Source of the DNA: Phycisphaerales bacterium UBA1845
Lineage (GTDB): Bacteria > Planctomycetota > Phycisphaerae > UBA1845
Assembly (NCBI GenBank): GCA_002338715.1
Contig: DDIR01000047.1
Span: 1-64,000 of the forward strand
Reading direction: 5' to 3'
DNA length: 64,000 bases
The notes under the pieces were generated by a model. That model was given only the letters and a program-made list of their open reading frames with translations, made no database searches and had not been told where the DNA came from. Positions 17,770 to 26,088 of the stretch are shown one piece after another. How positions within the stretch are numbered: position 1 is the stretch's first letter; each line of letters starts with the position of its first letter. A program made the position numbers and the translations under genes.

Positions 17770-20700
17770 CTAACTGCTCGCCAGCTGCGCCAATTGCGAC
17801 AGTGACGACTGCTGTCCCTGCAACCCGGAAATGACCGATTCGAGATTGGCGAATTGACGCTCAAGTTGGGCACGGCGGCGTTCGAGCTGATCGTCGATTC
17901 GGGTGATGCGGTCGTTGATGTCTTCTTCCTGATCGCTCAGCGTGTTATTGCGGCGTGCCAGCAATCCATCCGAATCTGAGGAAAGCTCATCAAGTGCGTT
18001 GTCGATTACCGCGCCGACACCGACTTCAGCCGCGGTGAACAATTGCTCGACAGCTGCGGGATCTTCGGCGTACTTGTCGCGGAATTTCTCTTCATCGAAC
18101 GTCAACCGCGCACCATTTCCAAAGGTAATGCCAACAGATGCAAGTGAGTTCGTCCCGGGAGGCGCACCTTCAAATCGACCAATCACAATTCGCGACAACC
18201 GTGACTGGATTTGCGAAATCGCCGAATCACCGAGGAGAATACCGCGTTCCTCCGTTTCAGGGTCGAACGATGTGAGTTCATCGGTACGGTCCATGACTGC
18301 GTTGTAGTTTGTGACGAAACCGTCCAGGTCTTCGACGATGCTCTCGATGTCGCGGCTGATCGCGAGCGAAATCGGCTCGTCAGACGCCCGATGCAGGTCA
18401 ATGTCAACGCCTGGCAGCACGCCCGAGACGTTGTTTGATGAACTGGCCACCACGAGCGGACTGGTCGCACCTTCACCACCGATGAGCATCACGGCGTCCT
18501 GTGCCGCAACCAGCGTGTTTAATTTTAATCCGGTATCGCCGGCATCGACGATCAGTTCGCCTTGCGTTCCCGTCACACCCGAGTTGAGCGACAACCGAAA
18601 TGGCGTCGCCGAGGCACCGTCGTTGATGACGCTGGCATTGAGATCCGGAGACGCCTTCGAAAGTTTGGATGCAATGTCGCGCAGCGTATCGTCGGCTTCG
18701 ATGTCGATGTGGATTTCAAACGTTCCGTCGATGGTCGGTTGGCCAGTTTTCGACTCGCCGGCGATCCGCAAATCCTTGGCCGTCGTCCCGCCATTTCGAT
18801 CGGTGATGGTGAGCTTATTCGCACCGCCGCTGGTGTCGGTGATGGCGATACCGTCACCGGTCGCGTTGATCGCCGCAGAGATTCCCCGCGGGTTGCCGGC
18901 TTCGTTGATGGCGTCGATGACGTGCTGAAGCGTCCTATCGCTGGAATCGATGTCGACAGCGAATATTTGACCAGTCGTTGTCTGGAATTCGATGGACCCG
19001 GGTCGCACACCACGCCCAAAGTTTAAGTCTTCGAGTTTGGTCCGCTCGGAGATGTACTGAAGTTGCAGGTTGTCGCCGTCGACGGTTTCTTCAAATGATC
19101 CGGCAATACCGAGTTGGTTGGCCAACGTTCCAGTGACGTCGCTGATCTGCAGCGTCGTGGTTGGCGTATCGGTGGAAACATCGACGAGGGCAATACCATT
19201 ACCGGCTGCGTTGAGCGATGCCTCGATTCCCGGCACACCGTTGTTGATCCGCGAGATGATGTCCTGAACCGTTTGAACGCCGGTAAAATCAATGGTTACG
19301 GGGGCGGCGCCATCGCGCGTGGCGAACGAGACTTCGTTGACGTCGCCAAACTCGATTCCATTGCCGCCGTTGAGCGATCGCAGCAGAACGGTGTTCAGCC
19401 CCGCCAGCAAATCGCGGGAAATCGCCGGGACGCCTGGCTCGTCGAAAACGCCTTCAATACCAAGGTCTGCCGCAGTCTGAGATACGTTGCCAGCCTCGTC
19501 AGCCAGCGCCGTGATCACGAGCGGATCGGCGCCGATTCCCGTGTCGCGTACGACAATGCCATTACCGCTAAGCGACGCCACAACCGAGCCATCGTTGCCC
19601 ACGGCATAATTGATCGCCCGCAATACGTCTCCGACACTTTCGATACGATGAATACCGTTTCCAATGAACGTGCTCGAAAGCGTACTCTGCGCGATGCCCA
19701 GGTCGCGTGCAGCGAATCCGGTCACGTCTTCGATGACCAGTTCCTGCTCGTTGTCTTCTGAGATTTCATTTGTATCGGTGATGCTGAGACTACCAACGCC
19801 GCCGATACCAATACCGCTCGACAATTCCACACCCAGATTGTCGCCACTATCGTCGGCCGCGTTGTTGATCCGCTCGATGATTTCGCCGACCGTTTGCGCC
19901 CCGGTTAAATCCACCGTTCCCGTCTTCCCAAGCCGGTTGGTGATTCTGATTTCTCCCAGCCGCACACCGTTTCCGCTATTGAGCACTTCGACCCGGGTCG
20001 TATCTTTGATCAGACCCGACATCGAAACGTTGAACGTTGTTCCATTCGCCGACGAGATACTGAATTCCTCGTCAGCATTGTGGCGCACGCCATTGCCATC
20101 ATTGAGCAGATGGAGTTGCGTTGAATCGGCGAGGTAGTGAATGTCTGTCCCGCTGATGACACCGCTGGTCGCAGGACCATCGAGCCCCAAATCAACGGAT
20201 GCGAATCCACCGTTAAGGTCCACGACGCGAAGCGTACCTGTTCCGCCGCTCTTGTCCTCGAGAATGATTCGATTTCCGTCGACACGGGCTTCAACGGCGA
20301 TCGCCCCTTCGGTGTTAATCTCGCTCAACACGTCGTCGATCGTTACCGTCGCGGTCAGATTGATTTCTGCAGAGTTCCCCGCGCCATCGGTGATCTCAAT
20401 GATTCCGCGCCGAACGCCTTCCCCGCCGTTAAGGTCACCCAGCTTGGTCGGCTTGGCGAGTTTCCCTTCGCCAATTTCGATGACGAGTTCGCCGGCGCCG
20501 ACGGGCGTTTTGTCCGGGTCGGCATATCCTCCGCTGATCATCTGATGCGATGTCACGAGTGACTTAACGACGAGGTCAATCACGCCTGGCGAGGCACCTG
20601 CCGACGCGATGGCCGTCAGAACGTCCTCATTGCTGCTGTTGGCTTGGAACTGGTTGAAGAACGTCGGATTGTTGATTCCGGAAACGGAACTCTGCAATCC

Positions 20701-20868
20701 GATGAGCCGCGCGTTCAATTCAAGGAAAGCTGTTCGCTGTGCCTGAATCTCTTCGAGTTGAGTGGTCAGGAGTTCTCGCGGGCGGGCCTGACTCGCCAGC
20801 AGCGATTCGATGATCTGACTTGTTGGAAGTCCGGAAGCAAGGCCGATTCCGCTACTAATACTGCTCAT
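17770..20868 (-). CDS. fliD: Flagellar filament cap protein FliD, greatly enlarged
   Basis: The 1032-aa product has the FliD N-terminal domain ('SSGIGLASGLPTSQIIESLL', then a coiled-coil with RPRELLTTQLEE) and the C-terminal domain ('SRIVIGRFEGAPPGTNSLASVGI', 'LSDQEEDINDRITRIDDQLERRRAQLERQF'). Family members are usually about 450-700 aa. The excess is at least five ~90-residue repeats between ~143 and 705, each starting 'L..LN.G.GVR.G' and ending near 'A.DLGI.G', of the flagellin hook-IN type. FliD caps the filament and guides flagellin folding. ATG 20868 has GGGGAG 9 nt upstream. It is part of the minus-strand filament block. Confidence 0.92.
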   Translation of the reverse strand: MSSISSGIGLASGLPTSQIIESLLASQARPRELLTTQLEEIQAQRTAFLELNARLIGLQSSVSGINNPTFFNQFQANSSNEDVLTAIASAGASPGVIDLVVKSLVTSHQMISGGYADPDKTPVGAGELVIEIGEGKLAKPTKLGDLNGGEGVRRGIIEITDGAGNSAEINLTATVTIDDVLSEINTEGAIAVEARVDGNRIILEDKSGGTGTLRVVDLNGGFASVDLGLDGPATSGVISGTDIHYLADSTQLHLLNDGNGVRHNADEEFSISSANGTTFNVSMSGLIKDTTRVEVLNSGNGVRLGEIRITNRLGKTGTVDLTGAQTVGEIIERINNAADDSGDNLGVELSSGIGIGGVGSLSITDTNEISEDNEQELVIEDVTGFAARDLGIAQSTLSSTFIGNGIHRIESVGDVLRAINYAVGNDGSVVASLSGNGIVVRDTGIGADPLVITALADEAGNVSQTAADLGIEGVFDEPGVPAISRDLLAGLNTVLLRSLNGGNGIEFGDVNEVSFATRDGAAPVTIDFTGVQTVQDIISRINNGVPGIEASLNAAGNGIALVDVSTDTPTTTLQISDVTGTLANQLGIAGSFEETVDGDNLQLQYISERTKLEDLNFGRGVRPGSIEFQTTTGQIFAVDIDSSDRTLQHVIDAINEAGNPRGISAAINATGDGIAITDTSGGANKLTITDRNGGTTAKDLRIAGESKTGQPTIDGTFEIHIDIEADDTLRDIASKLSKASPDLNASVINDGASATPFRLSLNSGVTGTQGELIVDAGDTGLKLNTLVAAQDAVMLIGGEGATSPLVVASSSNNVSGVLPGVDIDLHRASDEPISLAISRDIESIVEDLDGFVTNYNAVMDRTDELTSFDPETEERGILLGDSAISQIQSRLSRIVIGRFEGAPPGTNSLASVGITFGNGARLTFDEEKFRDKYAEDPAAVEQLFTAAEVGVGAVIDNALDELSSDSDGLLARRNNTLSDQEEDINDRITRIDDQLERRRAQLERQFANLESVISGLQGQQSSLSQLAQLASS

Positions 20869-20985
20869 CTGACTGATCTCCCCATCGAAAATCGAAATCT
20901 GCGACGAGACCACGGCGCGTGCAGAAGGTCCATATTAATTATCGGCACTGTCGACCAGCGCACTGGACGGGGAGGCTTGATGGGG

Positions 20986-21024
20986 GAAAAAAGTACACCG
21001 CAAACCAACGGTCTGCGGTGTACT
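20986..21024 (-). terminator. Intrinsic terminator after flagellin gene 1
   Basis: On the minus strand an 11-bp perfect stem (AGTACACCGCA / TGCGGTGTACT) with an 11-nt loop is followed by six T residues. It lies 93 nt after the flagellin stop at 21117 and upstream of fliD, so it uncouples the abundant flagellin message from fliD. Confidence 0.92.
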
Positions 21025-21116
21025 CAAGGCTTGTAGGAATCCATTCCCAAAGACGGGATGACGACGCTGTCGTCCCCTTTTTTAGGCGGCCGAGGCGATC
21101 CTTCGCTCCCGATCCG

Positions 21117-22538
21117 CTATCCCAGAAGTCCCAAGACGGCTTGCGGCAGCGCGTTTGAGATCTGGAGTGTATTCTGCGTGCTCTGGAAGAGAATCTGGGC
21201 ACGCGTCAATGCCGAAACTTCGGTCGCGATGTCGGCGTCGCGAATGATCGACTCGGACGCACTGACGTTTTCCAATGCGATCTGCTGACTGTTGATGTTG
21301 GTTTCGATCTGGTTCTTCTGAAGGCTTCCAAGTCGTCCACGCGCCGTCGCCACCTGGTTGATCGCCTCGCTCACGATGTTTTGAGCAGCCACGAAATGCT
21401 TGCCTTTTATCTCGTTGGCCCCACCGCTCTTGAGACTGTTCAGGAAACCGATGACGCTATTGCCCAATGCGCCGGAAGAAGTCGAGTTGATTCCCACGCT
21501 GACCTGGGCGGCGGGCGTCACGGATGGTCCAAGCTGGAACGTGGACCCACCACCGGTCACGTCGAAGCTCGTACTCGTTGCCGACTGAGCGAATGCCTGC
21601 GACAGGTAGAATCGCCCGTCCAGACCGTTGGTTCGAATATCAACGCGAAGCCCGCGGGCGTCGGCGACCTGACCGTTCACCAGCACGGTTGGATCGACAC
21701 CTTTGTCCTCGACCGCAGCCGCTCCGGCGGTGTAGTTCGAATCGCCCATGAACGTACCACTGAGCGTCTTAACCTTGACGAGCGATTCGCTGCCAAACGT
21801 GTTGCTGTTGATCGTGAGCACGTTGCCACTCACCGTGGCGGACAGACCCGTCGTATCGGTGACGGCATTGATGCTCGTCTGAATTTGGGCGATGGTCGTT
21901 CCGGACGCGAAGGACAGAATTTCGGTTCCCTGAATTCCAGTGATTTCGATCGCAGCCGCACCCGTGGCCGACGCAGTGATCTGTTGGGTCGCAGCCTCGG
22001 CCGACGCAGTCACCTGCACAACGACGTTGCGAACATTGCCTTCCGGAACGCGTGCACTGAACACCGAAACGGATTCCAGGTTGGTCGTGTTCACACCGGA
22101 GACCGTGTACCCGAGGCTGCCGTCGAGCAGTTTCTTTGAGCCAAACGAAGTGGTGTTGGCGATGCGGTCGATGCTCGCGATCAGCGAATCGATTTCCAGC
22201 TGGTTGGCTTCGATCTCTTCGGGAGACAACGCACCGTCGTTCGCCGAGCTGACGAGCAACGCCCGAAGATCGAGCAACAAGCTCGACGTTTCGTTAATCG
22301 CGCCTTCCGCAGTCGACACCACATTGATCGCCCGTTGCGAGTTGTCGATCGCCTGATCAATGGCTTTGATTTCGCTGCGAAGGATTTCCGATGCGATCAG
22401 CCCAGCCGGATCGTCCTTGCCGCGGTTGATCCGAAGTCCGGTTGCCAATCGTTCCAGCCGAGTTTGCAGATCATTGGTATTGTTCCGCAAACGCCCCTGG
22501 GCGATCATTGAAGGTATGTTGGTATTGATGCGCGTCAT
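21117..22538 (-). CDS. fliC: Flagellin (filament subunit), copy 1
   Basis: The 473-aa flagellin has the conserved N-terminal D0/D1 helices ('RINTNIPSMIAQGRLRNN', 'RLATGLRINRGKDDPAGLIAS') and the matching C-terminal helices ('ESIIRDADIATEVSALTRAQIL', 'NTLQISNALPQAVLGLLG'). The central ~230 residues are the variable surface domain and contain one flagellin-IN-like unit. ATG 22538 is taken because GGAGG lies 6 nt upstream; it gives the standard MTRINTN start. It has its own terminator and a 321-bp upstream region. Confidence 0.96.
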   Translation of the reverse strand: MTRINTNIPSMIAQGRLRNNTNDLQTRLERLATGLRINRGKDDPAGLIASEILRSEIKAIDQAIDNSQRAINVVSTAEGAINETSSLLLDLRALLVSSANDGALSPEEIEANQLEIDSLIASIDRIANTTSFGSKKLLDGSLGYTVSGVNTTNLESVSVFSARVPEGNVRNVVVQVTASAEAATQQITASATGAAAIEITGIQGTEILSFASGTTIAQIQTSINAVTDTTGLSATVSGNVLTINSNTFGSESLVKVKTLSGTFMGDSNYTAGAAAVEDKGVDPTVLVNGQVADARGLRVDIRTNGLDGRFYLSQAFAQSATSTSFDVTGGGSTFQLGPSVTPAAQVSVGINSTSSGALGNSVIGFLNSLKSGGANEIKGKHFVAAQNIVSEAINQVATARGRLGSLQKNQIETNINSQQIALENVSASESIIRDADIATEVSALTRAQILFQSTQNTLQISNALPQAVLGLLG

Positions 22539-22614
22539 TGACATCCTCCGTGATGCTGACAACCCGCCGGTTGCCATGTCGTCACGCCACCGTGCGCGAC
22601 TCTAAATTTTGAAC

Positions 22615-22707
22615 ACGGCGACAATCATTCGCCGTTGCATCGAACCTTTTTTGACAATCAGGAATTGAGGGTTCGGACAACAAATCCAATCCTCAATTTT
22701 TGTGCCA
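22615..22707 (-). promoter_or_regulatory. Flagellin 1 promoter/leader region with inverted repeats
   Basis: Within the 321-bp gap are ACGGCGA/TCGCCGT (22615-22635), AATTGAGG/CCTCAATT (22663-22698) and, on the minus strand, TGGCAC-N5-TTGAG (22692-22707), which resembles a sigma-54 -24/-12 element except that the invariant -12 GC reads GA. The last two overlap. Regulatory use is plausible but unproven. Confidence 0.3.
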
Positions 22708-22788
22708 CACCGCTTCGTCGTCCCGAAGAGACCGACCCTTTAGATAAATCCTGCATACTCAAAAGCTTGTCCGCTTATGGGACCCATG

Positions 22789-22825
22789 AAAAAACCGCCT
22801 GAACGCGATCGTGCGTCCAGGCGGT
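22789..22825 (-). terminator. Intrinsic terminator after flagellin gene 2
   Basis: On the minus strand ACCGCCTG pairs with CAGGCGGT, with further pairing (ACGC/GCGT) inside, followed by six T residues. It lies 35 nt after the stop at 22860. Confidence 0.9.
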
Positions 22826-22859
22826 GAATGCTGTCGAATCCGGCGGCCCGATAAACCCC

Positions 22860-24275
22860 TTATTGCAGGAGCGCCAGAACACTTTGCGGCTGAGCGTTGG
22901 CCAGCTGTAAAGTGGAAGTAGCCGAGTTCACGAGAATCTGGGCCCGCGTCAATGCGCTGGTCGCTTCGGCGAAATCGGTGTCGCGAATCGCACTTTCAGC
23001 CGCAGCCGTATTTTCCAGTGTGACCAGAAGCGAGTTGATCGCCGTGTTCAGCGTGTTCTTCTGGAATCCACCGATCCGGCCACGAAGCGTCGAGACCTGT
23101 TCTTGTGCAGCGCGAACCACACGCTGAGCGGACGCAAAGTTCTTGCTCTTCAAATCGTTCGTGGACCCGCTCTGCAGTGTCGTCAGAAATCCGCTGACAC
23201 GATCGCCCAGAGATCCAGTCGAAACGGACTGCAGCCCGATCGTCTCAATACCAACGAGACTGACTTCAGGTGCAATTGCAAATCGAGCCCCGCCACCGGT
23301 AATGTCAAACGATGTACTCGCACCGGATGTTGAAGCAAACGTTGCATCCAGTGCAATCTTCGCCGACAACGATCCCGTATTGACTGATGCTTCGAGACCC
23401 TTGACGTTGGCGGCTGACCCGTTGATCGTGATCGTTCCGTCGACACCGGCGCTGTTGTTGCCGCTGAGTGATAGTGAACCCGACAACACTTCAACCGAGA
23501 CGAGGGCGTCTGAACCGTAGTCGGTACTGGTGAAGAACAGATTTCCACCGCTGGTGACCGCTGACACGCCCGTGAGTTGCGTGCTCGTATTGATCGCGGT
23601 GGCGATGCTGGCCAACGTCGTGCCCGATGCGAAGCTGAAGTTCTCGGTCCCATAACTTCCGCCGACTTCGATCGTCGTGACAGCCGACAACGCGCCACCT
23701 GCACCACCGCCGACAGCGCTGATCGAGGCAAACTTCGAGGCTGTAACGACGTCAATTGCGACCTGCCGCGACGCGCCTTCCGGTACCTTTACCGAGTTGA
23801 TCTGGGCATTCGAAACGGCGCTGCCTGCGATACCTGAAGTCGTGAATTCGAAACCGCCACCGAGTAGCTTGGAGCCGTTAAAGGATGCCGTGTTGGAAAT
23901 ACGGTCGATCGACGAGAGAATGGCGTCGATCTGCACCTGGTTTGCCTGCACTTCGGCATCGCTCAGGCCGGCTTCGTTGGCACTTCGGTCGACCAGATCC
24001 TCGAGGTCCAGGAGAAGGCGATTCACCTCCTGCAAAGCCCCTTCCGCAATCGACAGCACGTTGTCTGCCCGCCTGGCGTTGTCGATGGCAGCTGAAATGG
24101 CAACCTTCTCAGATCGCAATGACTCAGATCCAATCAAACCGGCTGGATCATCCGCCCCGCTGTTAATCCGCAGACCTGTACTCAACCGCGTCAGCGATTC
24201 ATTGAGTGCTTTGTTCTGCCCTCCGAGGACGCGTTGAGCAATCAGCGACTGGACATTGGTGACGATTCGACTCAT
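22860..24275 (-). CDS. Flagellin (filament subunit), copy 2
   Basis: The 471-aa flagellin has conserved ends ('MSRIVTNVQSLIAQRVL', 'RLSTGLRINSGADDPAGLI'; 'ESAIRDTDFAEATSALTRAQIL', 'LQLANAQPQSVLALLQ'). Its middle domain differs strongly from copy 1 at 21117, although both share the 'FASGTTIAxIxTxIN' module and the GGG(S/A)xFxxxP segment near the C-terminal third. GGAG precedes the ATG by 7 nt. The upstream region is long (870 bp to cysD). Two unlike flagellins imply a composite filament or differential expression. Confidence 0.96.
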   Translation of the reverse strand: MSRIVTNVQSLIAQRVLGGQNKALNESLTRLSTGLRINSGADDPAGLIGSESLRSEKVAISAAIDNARRADNVLSIAEGALQEVNRLLLDLEDLVDRSANEAGLSDAEVQANQVQIDAILSSIDRISNTASFNGSKLLGGGFEFTTSGIAGSAVSNAQINSVKVPEGASRQVAIDVVTASKFASISAVGGGAGGALSAVTTIEVGGSYGTENFSFASGTTLASIATAINTSTQLTGVSAVTSGGNLFFTSTDYGSDALVSVEVLSGSLSLSGNNSAGVDGTITINGSAANVKGLEASVNTGSLSAKIALDATFASTSGASTSFDITGGGARFAIAPEVSLVGIETIGLQSVSTGSLGDRVSGFLTTLQSGSTNDLKSKNFASAQRVVRAAQEQVSTLRGRIGGFQKNTLNTAINSLLVTLENTAAAESAIRDTDFAEATSALTRAQILVNSATSTLQLANAQPQSVLALLQ

Positions 24276-25145
24276 CTTGGCTCTCCAAGCGGCCTCCGAC
24301 CTTGCGGAGACCAAACTGCCTGACAATGCTTTTGCTGCGTCTTCATCCTGACGCCCGCTTTTCGCGACGCACGTCCGAATCCGCAGTCAGGTGTGGTTTC
24401 GACCGGTACGCAATTCACGCATCGACTTGCCAATAACGCCCCTTTAGGTGATTTGTCGGACCTTGAATTGATCAATTCATTCGGACCTTGTATGCGGACG
24501 CGACGGTTCACTGCGAGTGCAAGATGCCAAGTCCCAACTCTTTTTATGCCTTGTTTTATTGGCCCAATCCTCCATGCGTCCCAAAACAAACGGCCAGAAA
24601 TAAAATTGATTTTGTTCACCAAACGGGAGATCTGCGCTGGGTCGGCAGAGAGTGAACACGTTTGTATAAAGATCTCGCCCCATACTTGGACTTCAGATAC
24701 CGTGGTCACAATGTTCGATCATCTGCCCCTCAAAACTGCCGCGTGTAAATGGATAACAACAGACGTGCAGTTATCCTGCGATCGCTGTTGCGCGCACGAT
24801 TGTCGCAGCGCGCGCTGCAATCGCATGACGACTGGTCACGTTGCGCGGCTTGCATCATTTGCGATTGCGATTTGAAGCAAACCGGATTTCAATGCGAAAC
24901 GCCGCACGCCATTCCGCGTCTAACAGATGACACAAGCCCTAGAACCAGACTGTACACCCTTCAAATTGACGACGGTCCGGCAATTCCACATCCGATACAA
25001 CGCAATATCCGACGCCTGGAGGGGTATCTGGACGGCTTGACCATCGCAAACTGTCCCGCTAGCTTGCCCCTTCAAGATTGCGAGGAAATGGAAAGAATCT
25101 GCGGACTGACAGCGGTCCGACAACCAAGGACCGACAAGACGCCCC
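24276..25145. other. 870-bp non-coding region between flagellin 2 and cysD
   Basis: This is the longest gap in the window. It must carry the divergent promoters of flagellin 2 and cysD. Several open frames cross it, but none has a plausible start, composition or recognisable product. The only strong structure is the palindrome with flanking direct repeats at 24457-24490. A small RNA gene cannot be excluded by eye. Confidence 0.4.
24457..24490. promoter_or_regulatory. 14-bp palindrome flanked by 9-bp direct repeats
   Basis: GAATTGATCAATTC (24465-24478) is a perfect palindrome, and CGGACCTTG occurs directly on both sides (24457-24465 and 24482-24490). It lies about 190 bp upstream of the flagellin 2 start codon. 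An operator for a dimeric regulator is a reasonable guess. Confidence 0.45.
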
Positions 25146-26057
25146 ATGACTGGCTACAATCTGACCCATTTAAAACAGCTGGAAGCTGAAAGCATCTTCA
25201 TCATTCGGGAGGTGGCTGCGGAATTTGAACGCCCGGTGATGATGTACTCGATCGGTAAAGATTCAGCCGTCATGCTCCAACTCGCGATCAAAGCGTTTCA
25301 TCCGGCCAAGCCTCCTTTCCCGCTGCTGCACGTGGACACAACCTGGAAGTTTCGGGACATGATCCGCTTTCGCGATGAATACATCCGCGACGAGCTTGGT
25401 CTTGATCTGATTGTTCACACGAATGAGGAAGGCAAGCGAAATGGTGTCACGCCATTTACGCACGGCAGCAAGAAGTACACCGACATTATGAAGACCGTCG
25501 CGCTCAAGCAGGCATTGTCGAAACACCGCTTCGACGCAGCATTCGGCGGTGCCCGACGCGACGAAGAAAAATCGCGGGCCAAAGAACGTGTCTATTCTTT
25601 CCGAGATCGCAACCACACGTGGGAGCCGAAAAACCAGCGGCCGGAATTGTGGAACCTTTATAACGGCGCGATCAACGAAGGCGAAAGCATCCGCGTGTTC
25701 CCTTTGTCCAACTGGACTGAACTCGACGTCTGGCAATACATCCATCTGGAAAAAATCCCGATCGTCCCGCTCTACTTCGCAGCCAACCGCCCAGTCGTGA
25801 AACGCAACGGCACGCTGATCATGGTGGACGACGATCGCATGGAACTCGAAGAGGGCGAGCAACCCGAAATGAAGATGGTTCGTTTTCGGACACTCGGTTG
25901 CTACCCGCTTTCCGGGGCCGAAGAATCGACCGCGACGACGCTTCCGGAAATCATTCAGGAAATGCTGCTCACCAAATATTCCGAACGGCAAGGCCGACTC
26001 ATCGACTATGACCAGTCCGGATCGATGGAAGCCAAGAAGCGTGAAGGGTATTTTTAG
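25146..26057 (+). CDS. cysD: Sulfate adenylyltransferase subunit 2
   Basis: The 303-aa protein is colinear with E. coli CysD (302 aa). The PP-loop ATP pyrophosphatase motif is [11 protein letters not shown] (~34-44), with later motifs '[22 protein letters not shown]' (in outline) and '[22 protein letters not shown]'. With CysN it makes adenosine 5'-phosphosulfate from ATP and sulfate, driven by GTP hydrolysis. The cysNC gene starts 31 nt after its stop, so the two form an operon. This is the entry step to assimilation or to sulfation through PAPS. Confidence 0.97.
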   Translation: MTGYNLTHLKQLEAESIFIIREVAAEFERPVMMYSIGKDSAVMLQLAIKAFHPAKPPFPLLHVDTTWKFRDMIRFRDEYIRDELGLDLIVHTNEEGKRNGVTPFTHGSKKYTDIMKTVALKQALSKHRFDAAFGGARRDEEKSRAKERVYSFRDRNHTWEPKNQRPELWNLYNGAINEGESIRVFPLSNWTELDVWQYIHLEKIPIVPLYFAANRPVVKRNGTLIMVDDDRMELEEGEQPEMKMVRFRTLGCYPLSGAEESTATTLPEIIQEMLLTKYSERQGRLIDYDQSGSMEAKKREGYF

Positions 26058-26088
26058 GTCAGGCGAACGAATCACATAACGAAACAAT

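Noticed and set aside
24749..25189. 146-codon open frame in the flagellin 2/cysD gap
   Set aside because: It overlaps the cysD start, has irregular composition, no Shine-Dalgarno and no recognisable domain.
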